NCBI GenBank assembly: GCA_905233685.1
Contig: CAJOEZ010000001.1
Span: 62,001-126,000, forward strand
DNA length: 64,000 nt
Source: an uncultured Bacteroidales bacterium
GTDB lineage: Bacteria > Bacteroidota > Bacteroidia > Bacteroidales > F082
Direction of reading: 5' to 3'
Below, piece after piece: positions 17,256 through 26,144 of this stretch. The position numbers and the translations under genes were made by a program. Below the pieces are notes generated by a model. The model was not told where the DNA came from and searched no databases. It was given only the letters and a program-made list of their open reading frames with translations. Within the stretch, counting starts at the first letter, position 1; the number at the start of each line of letters is the position of its first letter.

Positions 17256-17927
17256 ATGGACCAAGTAAAAGTCATCGAAATAAAAAAGAGCGTCTTCGCC
17301 GACAACGAGCAAGATGCAGAAAATCTTCGCAAAGAATTGAAATCCAAAGGAGTATATCTCCTTAACCTCATGTCGGCACCCGGTAGCGGCAAGACCACCA
17401 CGCTCGTCAAAACACTCAACCACATCAAGGACAAGGTACGCGTGGCCGTCATGGAAGCCGACATCGACAGCGACGTGGACGCCGTGAGAATCAAATTGGC
17501 CACGGGCGTGCCCACCATCCAGCTCCACACGGGTGGAATGTGTCACTTGGACGCCGAAATGACGCGCCAAGGACTTGACAACGTGACGCTTAAAGACATC
17601 AACTTGGTCATTCTCGAAAACGTGGGCAACCTTGTTTGTCCTGCCGAATTCGACACAGGTGCCGTTCGCAATGCGATGATTCTTTCAGTACCCGAAGGCG
17701 ACGACAAACCGCTGAAATACCCGCTCATGTTCACCGTTTGCGACCTCGTCCTTATCAACAAGACCGATGTGATGCCTTACTTCGACTTTGACCTTGAGCG
17801 CTGCAAACAAAACATCCTCATGCGCAACCCCAAAGCGACCATCATCCCCATCTCCGCCAAAACCGGCGAAGGTATAGATGCTTTTGCCGACTGGCTCCTG
17901 AATGAAGTCCAAAACTGGAAACTATAA
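17256..17927 (+). CDS. hypB: Hydrogenase nickel-incorporation GTPase HypB
   Basis: SIMIBI-class GTPase that delivers nickel to [NiFe] enzymes together with HypA. The P loop APGSGKTT lies at 41-48, the conserved metal site GGMCH has C96 and H97, LVCPAEFDTG contains C128, and NKTD (168-171) gives guanine specificity. There is no N-terminal CxxCGC motif and no His-rich tail, so it is the short form with one metal site. The length of 223 residues is normal. It heads an operon with an oxidoreductase and hypA; no hydrogenase or urease structural gene is in the window. Its stop codon lies at the start of an AACT array. Confidence 0.95.
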   Translation: MDQVKVIEIKKSVFADNEQDAENLRKELKSKGVYLLNLMSAPGSGKTTTLVKTLNHIKDKVRVAVMEADIDSDVDAVRIKLATGVPTIQLHTGGMCHLDAEMTRQGLDNVTLKDINLVILENVGNLVCPAEFDTGAVRNAMILSVPEGDDKPLKYPLMFTVCDLVLINKTDVMPYFDFDLERCKQNILMRNPKATIIPISAKTGEGIDAFADWLLNEVQNWKL

Positions 17928-17993
17928 CTTGAAACTATCAACTCTCAACTTTCATACTACTCTAAACTCTAAACTTTAAACTCTAAACTATAC
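17925..17993 (+). repeat. AACT array (A3) between hypB and the oxidoreductase gene
   Basis: Starts at the hypB stop codon. Units such as CTAAACT and CAACTTTC recur with 3-6 bp spacing up to 5 bp before the next ATG. Confidence 0.7.
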
Positions 17994-17997
17994 CGCC

Positions 17998-20820
17998 ATG
18001 CCCGAGATGTCCACCAAATTTGTCCCCAAGCACAAAGGCGACAAACACCCGAACCTGAAACTCCTTAAATTTGTCAAACACGTCACCGACCGCGTGCCAG
18101 GCAAAATCAAGATGACCACCGACGACCCCGAATACTGGGGCTTAGCCTGCATCTTCGAGGACGAGATGGATGCCACCACTCGCGAGGCTTCGCTCGACCT
18201 GCTTCTAGACATGCTGCCGCGCAGCCCGCTCAAGGTGCGCGAACACCGCACCTACCAGCTGCTCCACGAGTGGAACGCCAAGAAACACTATACGCCTGAC
18301 GATGCCTCGTTCGACGAGCTGTTAGACAAGCTGGCTTACTTCGGAATGCTGGAGTACGACTACGGCGACAAATACACCAAGGACGGTCCTGTGGCCGGCA
18401 CCACCTATAACTGCGAAGACCGCATCTACTGGGTGCCAATGTTTGTGCCTGGTAGCGCCGAGTACACCAACATGAATGTGGAGCTGATGAACAAACACCC
18501 CGAGTTGGCGATGTTCTTCGAAAGGATGACCTTCCTGCCGTTGGAGAAAGTCACCCCGATGGTGCCCATGGGCGGAAGCGGCATCGGGATGCACGTCATC
18601 CCTGTGGAAAAAGCCATCAGCATGGTGAACGAGACCGCCGACATCGAGCATATCTCCTATTGGCTGAAACGCTATGAGGGACACCTTGCCGTGGGCATCT
18701 GCTCATGTCGTTACGGCCGTAAGAAACTTGACGAGGGCTGCGCCGACGACTACCGCGACTGGTGCATCGGCGTGGGCGACATGGCCGACTACCTCATCGA
18801 GACAAAACGCGGTCACGCCATCACTTACGACGAGTGCATGAAGATTCTGAAGATTGCGGAAGACAACGGCTTCGTTCACCAGGTGACCAACATCGACGGC
18901 GAAGGCAAGATTTTCGCTATCTGTAACTGTAACGTAAAGATATGCAATGCGTTGCGCACTTCGCAACTGTTCAATACACCCAACCTGTCGCGCAGTGCCT
19001 ACGTGGCTAAAGTCGACCCGAAGAACTGCGTGGCCTGCGGTCGCTGCGTGGAATACTGTCCCGCAGGCGCCGTGAAACTCGGACAGAAGCTCTGCACCAA
19101 GCATGGCGAGCAGACCTATCCCAAGCAAGAGTTGCCCGATGCCAGGAAGTGGGGCAAGCACAAGTGGGATGAGGACTACCGCGACAAGAACCGCATCAAC
19201 TGCTATCCCACAGGAACGGCGCCCTGCAAGACCGCCTGTCCGGCCCATATCGCCGTGCAAGGCTACCTGAAAAAAGCCGCCGAAGGCAAATACACCGAGG
19301 CTTTGGAACTCATCAAGCGCGAGAATCCGTTCCCGGCCGTCTGTGGTCGCGTGTGCAACCGCCGCTGCGAGGATGCCTGCACCCGTGGCACCATCGACCA
19401 ACCGATAGCTATTGATGCCGTCAAAAAGTTCATTGCTGAACAAGACCTCAATGCCGCCACCCGTTTTGTGCCCGAGATCAACATCGCCTCCAGCGTGCAA
19501 GACCACTGGGAAGAGAAGATTGCCGTCATCGGTGGCGGTCCAGCAGGACTGAGCTGCGCTTACTACCTCGCCACGATGGGCTACAAACCCACGGTGTTCG
19601 AGAAAAACGCCATCCCTGGCGGCATGCTTCAATACGGCATCCCTTCCTATAAACTCGACAAAAACGTTATCAAAGCTGAAATCGATATCATGCGCGAGAT
19701 TGGCGTGGACATCCACACGGGTGTGGAAGTCGGCAAGGACATCACCATCCAGCAACTGCGCGAGCAGGGCTACAAGGGCTTCTACATCGCTATCGGCTGC
19801 CAAGGTGGCAAACTACCTGGCATCACGGGAGAAAACCTCGAAGGCACCACTACCGCCATCGACTTCCTGCACGCCTCCAACTGCGGAACGCAAGTCAGCG
19901 GCAAGGTGGTCGTGGTTGGCGGAGGAAACGTCGCCATCGATGCGGCTCGTGTAGCCAAACGCGGTGGTGCTTCCGAAGTCACTATGCTCTCGCTTGAGAC
20001 TGAGGACATCATGCCCGCTTCACTTGAAGAACGCCGCGAGGCCCGCGAAGACGGCGTGGTCATCAACCCCGGCTGGGGACCGAAGGAAGTACTCGGTACC
20101 GGTAAAGTCACCGGCATCGTCTTCAAGAAATGCACCTCGGTCTATGATGCCGACCATCGTTTCTCGCCGCAATACGACGAGAACGAGACCATCACCCTCG
20201 AAGCCGATTTGGTCATCTTCGCCATCGGTCAGACGGTGATTCTGAAAGACCTTTTGAAAGACACCAAAGTGGAATTCGTCCGTGGCGTTTATCCTGTGGC
20301 CGACAAACTGACCTATCAGACCGCTGAGCCCGACATCTTCGTGGGTGGCGACTGCTTCACTGGACCCAAGTTCGCCATCGATGCCATCGCCCAAGGTCAC
20401 GAGGCCGCCGAGAGCCTGCACCGTTACGTGCAAGGCGGACACATGACCATCGGCCGCAACCGCCGCGATTTCATCGAACTCAACAAGGACGACATCCTCG
20501 TCGAGAGCTATGACAACTCGTCACGTCAAGTGGAAGGCGTGGAACCCAAGGAGAATCCATTCAGCGAATATATGGTCACCCTCACCGAGGAACAGGTACG
20601 CAAGGAAACGGCTCGTTGCCTCTCTTGCGGCGCCTCCGTGGTGGACACCAACCGCTGCATCGGCTGCGGCATTTGCACCACCAAGTGCGGCTTTGATGCC
20701 ATCCACCTCTTCCGCGACAACCCCGAGGCCTCGCATCTTTACACCTCCGAGGACAAGTTCAGCGGCATCCTGCCCTACATGCTCAAACGCACTGGTAAAA
20801 TCATCTTTGGAAAGAAATAA
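17998..20820 (+). CDS. Large FAD/NAD(P)-dependent oxidoreductase with ferredoxin-like clusters (GltD/NfnB-like)
   Basis: A 940-residue soluble flavoenzyme. An N-terminal region of about 330 residues is cysteine-rich (ICSCRYGRKKLDEGCADD, ICNCNVKICNA) and of unknown fold. It is followed by a [4Fe-4S] motif CVACGRCVEYCP (about 343), a GltD-type Cys arrangement (CGRVCNRRCEDAC, about 448), an FAD-binding VIGGGPAGLSC (about 507), a second dinucleotide-binding VVVVGGGNVAIDAA (about 637) and a C-terminal cluster pair CLSCG plus CIGCGICTTKC (about 874-890). Family knowledge suggests electron transfer between NAD(P)H and a ferredoxin-like or quinone partner, as in NADPH-dependent glutamate synthase small subunits and NfnB. 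Its position between hypB and hypA suggests that it acts with a nickel enzyme, but that partner is not seen. Confidence 0.82.
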   Translation: MPEMSTKFVPKHKGDKHPNLKLLKFVKHVTDRVPGKIKMTTDDPEYWGLACIFEDEMDATTREASLDLLLDMLPRSPLKVREHRTYQLLHEWNAKKHYTPDDASFDELLDKLAYFGMLEYDYGDKYTKDGPVAGTTYNCEDRIYWVPMFVPGSAEYTNMNVELMNKHPELAMFFERMTFLPLEKVTPMVPMGGSGIGMHVIPVEKAISMVNETADIEHISYWLKRYEGHLAVGICSCRYGRKKLDEGCADDYRDWCIGVGDMADYLIETKRGHAITYDECMKILKIAEDNGFVHQVTNIDGEGKIFAICNCNVKICNALRTSQLFNTPNLSRSAYVAKVDPKNCVACGRCVEYCPAGAVKLGQKLCTKHGEQTYPKQELPDARKWGKHKWDEDYRDKNRINCYPTGTAPCKTACPAHIAVQGYLKKAAEGKYTEALELIKRENPFPAVCGRVCNRRCEDACTRGTIDQPIAIDAVKKFIAEQDLNAATRFVPEINIASSVQDHWEEKIAVIGGGPAGLSCAYYLATMGYKPTVFEKNAIPGGMLQYGIPSYKLDKNVIKAEIDIMREIGVDIHTGVEVGKDITIQQLREQGYKGFYIAIGCQGGKLPGITGENLEGTTTAIDFLHASNCGTQVSGKVVVVGGGNVAIDAARVAKRGGASEVTMLSLETEDIMPASLEERREAREDGVVINPGWGPKEVLGTGKVTGIVFKKCTSVYDADHRFSPQYDENETITLEADLVIFAIGQTVILKDLLKDTKVEFVRGVYPVADKLTYQTAEPDIFVGGDCFTGPKFAIDAIAQGHEAAESLHRYVQGGHMTIGRNRRDFIELNKDDILVESYDNSSRQVEGVEPKENPFSEYMVTLTEEQVRKETARCLSCGASVVDTNRCIGCGICTTKCGFDAIHLFRDNPEASHLYTSEDKFSGILPYMLKRTGKIIFGKK

Positions 20821-20821
20821 C

Positions 20822-21163
20822 ATGCACGAGCTCGGGATTGTGTTCTATATCATCAAAGACGTCAAGCAAGTGGCGGAGGAGAACCATGTGGACCATGTCT
20901 CCACCGTGGTGATGGACATCGGCGAAGTATCCACCGTAGTGCCGCATCTCCTAACCGACTGCTGGCGTTGGGCGGCCGACAAAGAAGACCTCTTGAAAGG
21001 CTGCGAGATGCAAGTGAACACCATCCCTGCTGTCACCCATTGCGACGGATGCCAGAAGGAGTACGAGACCGTGAAATACGGCAAGACGTGCCCTTTCTGC
21101 AACAGCCAAAACACATGGCTCCTCCGAGGCAATGAAGTCGAAATCAACAGTATAATTGTATAA
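20822..21163 (+). CDS. hypA: Hydrogenase maturation nickel chaperone HypA
   Basis: Nickel metallochaperone of 113 residues. The N terminus MHELGIV supplies the nickel-binding His2-Glu3, and the zinc site is C74/C77 (CDGC) and C90/C93 (CPFC). The start is the ATG at 20822, directly after the oxidoreductase stop codon (TAA followed by C and ATG); longer frames upstream overlap that gene and lose the essential N-terminal MHE. It is expected to bind HypB and hand nickel to a large subunit. Co-location with hypB but separation by a flavoenzyme is unusual compared with standard hypABFCDE clusters. Confidence 0.95.
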   Translation: MHELGIVFYIIKDVKQVAEENHVDHVSTVVMDIGEVSTVVPHLLTDCWRWAADKEDLLKGCEMQVNTIPAVTHCDGCQKEYETVKYGKTCPFCNSQNTWLLRGNEVEINSIIV

Positions 21164-21184
21164 TTCAAAATTCCTAATTCAAAA

Positions 21185-21535
21185 ATGAGTTGCTTTATCG
21201 TCCCCTTAACCCAAGCCGTCGCCACCACGGCCTACCGCAAAAGACACCAGAAAGACATTGAAAGCCCTGAGGTATCGATACTGAAACGCCAACTCCCTGC
21301 ATTAGAAAAAATGCTTTGGGGCGGCTCTGTGATGCTCATCGTCGATCATGTCATCAACGGCGAAGTCACCTGGCGTTATCCCTTCTTTACCGCCCTCGAA
21401 ACCGCAGGCGGCGTCAACGTGATGCTCCGCGAGATGCTCACCGTGGGCCTGCCGATGTCGGTGGTCATCACTCTCATTTGGATAGGCTATGCCCTTATCA
21501 AAGAGCGCCGACTAAAACTGAAAACTGCCAACTAA
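21185..21535 (+). CDS. Small membrane protein in the hyp operon, unknown function
   Basis: 116 residues with two probable membrane helices (about 44-62 and 85-107), separated by HVINGEVTWRYPFF. The N terminus (MSCFIVPLTQAVATTAYRKRH) may form a further amphipathic helix. No family is recognised. It lies 21 bp after hypA and 35 bp before the DUF5692 gene, so it is very likely co-transcribed and might form a complex with it. The last codons (LKLKTAN, stop) are made of an AACT repeat array, so the C terminus is repeat-derived. Confidence 0.7.
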   Translation: MSCFIVPLTQAVATTAYRKRHQKDIESPEVSILKRQLPALEKMLWGGSVMLIVDHVINGEVTWRYPFFTALETAGGVNVMLREMLTVGLPMSVVITLIWIGYALIKERRLKLKTAN

Positions 21536-21564
21536 AAACTGCAAACTACTAACTTCAAACTTAA
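21512..21564 (+). repeat. AACT array (A4) overlapping the end of the small membrane-protein gene
   Basis: Series AAACTG, AAAACTGCC, AACTAAAAACTGC, AAACTACT. It starts inside the coding region and provides its stop codon. Confidence 0.7.
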
Positions 21565-21570
21565 ATAATT

Positions 21571-22662
21571 ATGTTTTTCCAAGTCTATGGGGCTAATGCC
21601 CTCTCGCAATGGGGAATGATGTTTGTCGTCCTCATTGGTCTCATTCTGCTGAATGAGTTCGCCCGTCGCACCAAGTTCGGCGGTATCTTCACCTTCTTAG
21701 TCGTCCCAGTGGCGCTGACTGCTTATTTCTTGGCCATTGCCATCGGTGTCCGTTCGGGTGCCGAGTGGGCCTTGAACAACCAGACGCACCTTTACATGAA
21801 CGGCTGGTTCCACTACGCCAAGCTCTATGCCGCCACCGCTGGCTGCATCGGCTTCATGATGATCAAATACAAATGGGGCATCGGCGCCAAACATTGGTTC
21901 AAGCCCTTCCCGTTCATCATCGTGGCCATCAACATCCTCATCGCTTGCGCCTCCGACTTCGAAAGCGCCATCATGGGCTGGAACAAGTGGTGGCTCTCCA
22001 GCGAGGGCGTTTGGCTCTATGGCGGCTGGCACAACGTAATGAACGGCGTGGCCGGCATCATCAACATCTTCTGTATGACCGCCTGGTGGAACGTGTACGC
22101 CTCCAAAGACAAGAAGGACATGATCTGGGCTGACATGACCTGGGTCTACATCGTCATTTACGACATTTGGAACTTCGCCTACACCTACAACTGCCTGCCC
22201 ACGCACAGCTGGTACTGCGGCGTTGCACTGCTGCTCGCCCCGACCATCGCGGCACTGCTGTGGAACCGTGGCGGCTGGATCCAGAACCGCGCCAACACAC
22301 TGGCCATCTGGTGCATGTTTGCACAAGTGTTCCCGCTCTTCCAGGAGACCTTCAAAGACGGTCGCCAGTGGTACAGCTGGGCCACCCTGCCCGTGCAGTA
22401 TCCCAATGGTGTTGATACCGTGAAGGAGCTTTACGAAGTGGCCGGCGGTGCAGCTGCCGAAGTAGGTACCACCGTCTCCACCGTGGCCGCCAACCCGACC
22501 ATGATGACCGTCATCAGCGCACTGGCCTTGATTACGAACATCATCGCTATCGTTTACATCATCAGTGTTTCGAAGAGACGCCACATCAACCCGTACAAGG
22601 AAGACGTGTTCATCGACCAGAAGTACTACAAAGACGCTATGGCTCGCGCCGACGTCGATTGA
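21571..22662 (+). CDS. DUF5692-family multi-pass membrane protein
   Basis: 363 residues with about nine membrane helices (approximately 11-30, 37-60, 81-100, 111-130, 150-172, 188-209, 212-230, 238-255, 309-332). It is rich in Trp and Tyr at helix ends (GWNKWWLSSEGVWLYGGWHNVMNG, TYNCLPTHSWYCGV). Conserved-looking His, Cys and Trp residues in loops could bind a cofactor, which is inference. I recall the family as DUF5692, with no known function. As last gene of the hypB operon, followed by a strong terminator, it could be the membrane partner of the flavoenzyme, a quinone-reactive subunit or a transporter; none of these is shown. Confidence 0.7.
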   Translation: MFFQVYGANALSQWGMMFVVLIGLILLNEFARRTKFGGIFTFLVVPVALTAYFLAIAIGVRSGAEWALNNQTHLYMNGWFHYAKLYAATAGCIGFMMIKYKWGIGAKHWFKPFPFIIVAINILIACASDFESAIMGWNKWWLSSEGVWLYGGWHNVMNGVAGIINIFCMTAWWNVYASKDKKDMIWADMTWVYIVIYDIWNFAYTYNCLPTHSWYCGVALLLAPTIAALLWNRGGWIQNRANTLAIWCMFAQVFPLFQETFKDGRQWYSWATLPVQYPNGVDTVKELYEVAGGAAAEVGTTVSTVAANPTMMTVISALALITNIIAIVYIISVSKRRHINPYKEDVFIDQKYYKDAMARADVD

Positions 22663-22687
22663 TGACAAACCTTTTGGCAAACAAAAA

Positions 22688-22716
22688 AACACCGCTGAGT
22701 TTCAGCGGTGTTTTTT
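22688..22716 (+). terminator. Bidirectional terminator between hyp operon and tRNA-Ala
   Basis: Stem AACACCGCTGA / TCAGCGGTGTT with loop GTT, flanked by A and T runs on both sides. Serves the plus-strand operon and the minus-strand tRNA. Confidence 0.85.
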
Positions 22717-22720
22717 GTTG

Positions 22721-22794
<74 letters not shown>

Positions 22795-22807
22795 TTGATT
22801 GCGGCTG

Positions 22808-22815
22808 CAAAAATA
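22808..22815 (-). promoter_or_regulatory. -7 box TATTTTTG for tRNA-Ala
   Basis: Minus-strand TATTTTTG, 13 bp upstream of the tRNA 5' end. Confidence 0.55.
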
Positions 22816-22897
22816 CAACATTTTTCAATCCGCCAAACATTTTTGCGAAAATTTTTCTTTTTTTCTTCAAAATCCTCGAAATACCCCCGCAAAACCT

Positions 22898-22905
22898 TAT
22901 CTTTG
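22898..22905 (+). promoter_or_regulatory. -7 box TATCTTTG for sdaA, 5 bp before the ATG
   Basis: TATCTTTG ends at 22905 and ATG is at 22911; the expected start of transcription falls on or next to the start codon. Confidence 0.6.
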
Positions 22906-22910
22906 CAGCC

Positions 22911-24110
22911 ATGAAGACCATCAAAGATATCTACAAAATCGGTGTCGGCCCGTCAAGCAGCCACACCATGGGGCCGCAAAAGGCCGCCCGCATTTTCAAC
23001 GACCGTTATCCCAATGCTGCCTCGTTTGAGGTGACACTTTACGGCAGCCTCGCCGCCACCGGCAAAGGCCACATGACCGACTGGGCCATCATCAACTCGC
23101 TTCAGGCACCCACCGAAATTGTTTGGAAGCCTGACATCATTCTGCCGTTCCACCCCAACGGAATGCTTTTCAAGGCCTTCGACGCGGAGAAAAAACTCCT
23201 CGGCGAGTGGCAAGTATTCAGCATCGGGGGAGGCAACTTAGCCGAAGAAGGCAAAACCGACGAGTCGCCAGAGGTCTACCCGCTCTCGAAGATGACCGAC
23301 ATCATCAAATGGTGCGGGGAAACCGGGCGCACCTATTGGGAATATGTGTACGAATACGAGAACCAAAAGGAAATCGAAGACTACATGATGGAAGTGTGGC
23401 AGGTGATGCAGGCCGCCGTGGAGCGTGGCTTGCAGGCCGAGGGCGTCTTGCCCGGACCGCTCCACCTGAGCCGCAAGGCCGCCACCTACCACATCAAGGC
23501 CTCGGGCTACACGCACACGCTGAAAAGCCGAGGCTTGGTGTATTCCTACGCCTTGGCCGTTAGCGAGGAAAACGCCTCTGGCGGGGTGGTCGTCACCGCC
23601 CCGACTTGTGGCTCATGCGGCGTGATACCAGCGGTATTATACCATTTATCAAGGAGTTACGATTTCACTGACCAGCGCATCATCCGTGCCTTAGTGACGG
23701 CGGGCTTGGTGGGCAATATTGTGCGCACCAATGCCTCCATCTCAGGTGCTGAGGTGGGCTGTCAAGGCGAGGTGGGCGTGGCTTGCTCCATGGCTGCCGC
23801 TGCCGCCAACCAACTGTTTGGAGGAAGTCCCTCCCAAATCGAATATGCCGCCGAGATGGCGCTTGAACACCATTTGGGCATGACCTGCGACCCCATGTGC
23901 GGCCTCGTCCAGATTCCCTGCATCGAGCGCAACGCCTACGCTGCCGCCCGCGCCTTAGACTCCAACATCTACTCCACCTTCTCCGACGGGTTCCACCGCG
24001 TGTCGTTCGACAAGGTCGTTGAAGCCATGAAAGAAACGGGCAAGGACATTCCGTCCTTATATAAAGAAACCTCTCAAGGCGGCTTGGCGAAAGAGTTTGA
24101 ACAGGAATAA
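22911..24110 (+). CDS. sdaA: L-serine dehydratase (L-serine ammonia-lyase)
   Basis: [4Fe-4S] enzyme that converts L-serine to pyruvate and ammonia. 399 residues from ATG 22911 ([11 protein letters not shown]); the longer frame from 22788 runs through the tRNA promoter and is rejected. The N-terminal part has the SDH beta-domain motif [12 protein letters not shown]; the alpha domain carries [14 protein letters not shown], then [18 protein letters not shown] and [22 protein letters not shown], which provide the cluster cysteines. It is the fused single-chain form rather than the two-subunit Clostridium type. It stands alone between two tRNA genes. Confidence 0.95.
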   Translation: MKTIKDIYKIGVGPSSSHTMGPQKAARIFNDRYPNAASFEVTLYGSLAATGKGHMTDWAIINSLQAPTEIVWKPDIILPFHPNGMLFKAFDAEKKLLGEWQVFSIGGGNLAEEGKTDESPEVYPLSKMTDIIKWCGETGRTYWEYVYEYENQKEIEDYMMEVWQVMQAAVERGLQAEGVLPGPLHLSRKAATYHIKASGYTHTLKSRGLVYSYALAVSEENASGGVVVTAPTCGSCGVIPAVLYHLSRSYDFTDQRIIRALVTAGLVGNIVRTNASISGAEVGCQGEVGVACSMAAAAANQLFGGSPSQIEYAAEMALEHHLGMTCDPMCGLVQIPCIERNAYAAARALDSNIYSTFSDGFHRVSFDKVVEAMKETGKDIPSLYKETSQGGLAKEFEQE

Positions 24111-24114
24111 TAAC

Positions 24115-24141
24115 AAAAAAGCCACTCAGAGTGGCTTTTTT
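24115..24141 (+). terminator. Bidirectional terminator between sdaA and tRNA-Met
   Basis: AAAAAAGCCACT-CAG-AGTGGCTTTTTT: 12-bp stem including the A/T arms. It lies only 4 bp from the tRNA 3' end. Confidence 0.85.
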
Positions 24142-24144
24142 TTG

Positions 24145-24218
24145 TGGTCCCACTAGGGCTTGAACCTAGGACCTACTGATTATGAGTCAGTTGCTCTAAC
24201 CAACTGCGCTATGGGACC
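24145..24218 (-). tRNA. tRNA-Met (anticodon CAT), elongator type
   Basis: Minus-strand cloverleaf: acceptor GGTCCCA/TGGGACC, discriminator A, anticodon stem ACTGA/TCAGT with loop CTCATAA giving CAT. The A-rich variable region and paired first base suggest elongator Met rather than initiator. A tRNA-Ile with lysidine-modified CAT cannot be fully excluded from sequence alone. Confidence 0.88.
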
Positions 24219-24273
24219 GCAAGAAAGCAAGGAAAACAGCAAAAAAACTCCTTTTTTCTTGCTTTTTGCGCGG

Positions 24274-24281
24274 CAAATTTA
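24274..24281 (-). promoter_or_regulatory. -7 box TAAATTTG for tRNA-Met
   Basis: Minus-strand TAAATTTG followed by CC; about 55 bp upstream of the mature 5' end, leaving a 5' leader for RNase P. Confidence 0.4.
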
Positions 24282-24319
24282 CAATTTTGCACCGAATTAG
24301 ACGGACAATTTCATCAAAA

Positions 24320-24973
24320 ATGAACACAAAAATCAAAAATATCATCTTCGACCTCGGCGGTGTCGTCTTGGACATTGACGAAAACGTGGTGTACAAGGAA
24401 CTCGATAAATTAGGTGTCAACGTTTCAGAACTCGCTCATTCTAAGGAATTTATCGAAATTATGAGCAAATTCGACACAGGCGTTTACACAGCTCCCACCT
24501 TCCGAAAAAAGATGAAAGAACTCATCGGACAAGAAAAAATGACCGATGAGAAATTTGACTTCATCTGGAATTCCATGCTTTTGGATATTCCGCGCGAACG
24601 CATCGAAGCCTTGGAACAGATTCGGAAACACTACAAGATTTTCCTGATGAGCAACTCCAACGAGATTCATTACGACCTATATATCAGAGATTTGCAACTT
24701 CGTTTCGGCTATAATGAATTCGACAAGCTGTTCAACAAATCCTATTTTTCCTTCGACATCCATTTGGAAAAACCCGACCCACGCTTCTTCGAACTCATCC
24801 TCGACCACGAGATACTCCTTCCCGAAGAGACTTTGTTCATCGATGACACAGCCGCCAACATTAAAGTCGCCAAGTCATTGGGAATCAGCACTTACCATAT
24901 TAGTCGCGAAGAGTTGGTACGCAACTTGTTTGTGAATGGCGTTTTGAAAGACGAGATTAAACAAATGCTTTGA
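24320..24973 (+). CDS. HAD-family hydrolase (HAD-IA)
   Basis: Cytosolic HAD phosphatase-like protein, 217 residues. Motif I is FDLGGVVLDID (D11 nucleophile), motif II is FLMSNSNE, motif III is the Lys of LEKPDPRFF, and motif IV is LFIDDTAANI. The alpha-helical cap lies between motifs I and II. These proteins dephosphorylate small phosphoesters or dehalogenate; the substrate cannot be told here. The start at 24320 (MNTKIKN) is chosen because the longer frame begins within the AT-rich promoter region. Confidence 0.88.
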   Translation: MNTKIKNIIFDLGGVVLDIDENVVYKELDKLGVNVSELAHSKEFIEIMSKFDTGVYTAPTFRKKMKELIGQEKMTDEKFDFIWNSMLLDIPRERIEALEQIRKHYKIFLMSNSNEIHYDLYIRDLQLRFGYNEFDKLFNKSYFSFDIHLEKPDPRFFELILDHEILLPEETLFIDDTAANIKVAKSLGISTYHISREELVRNLFVNGVLKDEIKQML

Positions 24974-25032
24974 CGAAAGCATTACAAACTGCCTTTTCCG
25001 ATTGACTGAGTAGCAAAACACCTAGTGGTGCT

Positions 25033-26064
25033 TCATTCAAACAAACTCATCTCCCCAGTAGGATTAATGCGCGTCTTCCCCAAGTGCTTGTAAGCCAAAT
25101 CGGTGCACTCACGGCCTCGGGGCGTGCGCATGATGAACCCTTCCTGAATGAGGAAAGGTTCGCATACTTCCTCAATGGTGCCCGGGTCCTCGCCTACTGC
25201 TGTCGCGATGGTATTGACACCCACTGGACCGCCTTTGAACTTGTCGATGATGGTCGAAAGGATTTTGTTGTCCATGTCGTCGAGGCCGTGCTCGTCCACG
25301 TTAAGGGCCTTCAAGCCAATACGGGCAATGTCGATGGTGATGGTGCCGTCGCCTTGGATTTGGGCGAAGTCACGCACGCGACGCAACAGCATGTTGGCGA
25401 TACGTGGCGTGCCACGGCTGCGACGCGCAATCTCGTAGGCCGCCGTGTCGTCAATGGGCACCCTCAGGATGCCCGCGGAGCGATTCACAATCTTCGTCAA
25501 TGTCTTGGCATCGTAATACTCCAAACGTTGCTTGATGCCAAAACGCTCACGCAAGGGCGCCGATAACATACCGCTACGGGTGGTGGCACCAATCAGCGTA
25601 AAAGGATTCAGTGAAATCTGGATGCTGCGCGCAGAAGGACCAGTTTCAAGCATAATATCGATGCGGAAATCCTCCATGGCAGAATAGAGGTACTCCTCCA
25701 CCACGGGACTCAGGCGGTGTATCTCATCGATGAACAGCACATCGTTCGGCTCAAGGCTGGTGAGCAAGCCCGCAAGGTTGCCCGGCTTGTCGAGCACGGG
25801 GCCCGATGTCATCTTCATGCCGACACCCAACTCGTGAGCAATGATAAATGACAAAGTGGTCTTGCCCAAGCCTGGCGGGCCATACAACAAAGTGTGGTCA
25901 AGGGCTTCGCCGCGCTTGACAGCGGCCTTCACGAAAACGCGCAGGTTGTCAACCACTTGCTTTTGTCCCGAAAAGCTTTCAAACATGTCGGGACGCAAAG
26001 CGTTTTCAAGGTCTTTTTCGGCCTTGCTGAGGTGACTTCCGTTGGCATCAAGGTTGCTGTTCAT
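25033..26064 (-). CDS. ruvB: Holliday junction branch-migration helicase RuvB
   Basis: AAA+ motor that works with RuvA at Holliday junctions. 343 residues from the start at 26064 (MNSNLDANG). Walker [12 protein letters not shown], Walker [13 protein letters not shown], sensor [14 protein letters not shown] with the RuvA-contact region, arginine finger region APLRERFG, and the C-terminal winged helix ending [16 protein letters not shown]. All are canonical. It is divergent from the SPOR-domain gene, with a promoter box at 26081-26088. Confidence 0.96.
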   Translation of the reverse strand: MNSNLDANGSHLSKAEKDLENALRPDMFESFSGQKQVVDNLRVFVKAAVKRGEALDHTLLYGPPGLGKTTLSFIIAHELGVGMKMTSGPVLDKPGNLAGLLTSLEPNDVLFIDEIHRLSPVVEEYLYSAMEDFRIDIMLETGPSARSIQISLNPFTLIGATTRSGMLSAPLRERFGIKQRLEYYDAKTLTKIVNRSAGILRVPIDDTAAYEIARRSRGTPRIANMLLRRVRDFAQIQGDGTITIDIARIGLKALNVDEHGLDDMDNKILSTIIDKFKGGPVGVNTIATAVGEDPGTIEEVCEPFLIQEGFIMRTPRGRECTDLAYKHLGKTRINPTGEMSLFE

Positions 26065-26080
26065 GTACACGAATTTGCTG

Positions 26081-26088
26081 CAAAGATA
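26081..26088 (-). promoter_or_regulatory. -7 box TATCTTTG for ruvB
   Basis: Minus-strand TATCTTTG, 16 bp before the ruvB start; back to back with the plus-strand box at 26118. Confidence 0.55.
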
Positions 26089-26117
26089 CAACTTTCGCGC
26101 GAAATCCGAAAAAATTG

Positions 26118-26125
26118 TATTTTTG
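26118..26125 (+). promoter_or_regulatory. -7 box TATTTTTG for the SPOR-domain gene
   Basis: TATTTTTG followed by C, 19 bp before ATG 26145. Confidence 0.55.
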
Positions 26126-26144
26126 CAGCCTAAATACTAGCATT

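Noticed and set aside
20510-21163. HypA with a 100-residue N-terminal extension
   Set aside because: The extension is an out-of-frame reading of the oxidoreductase gene; the nickel site requires MHE at the N terminus, given by ATG 20822.
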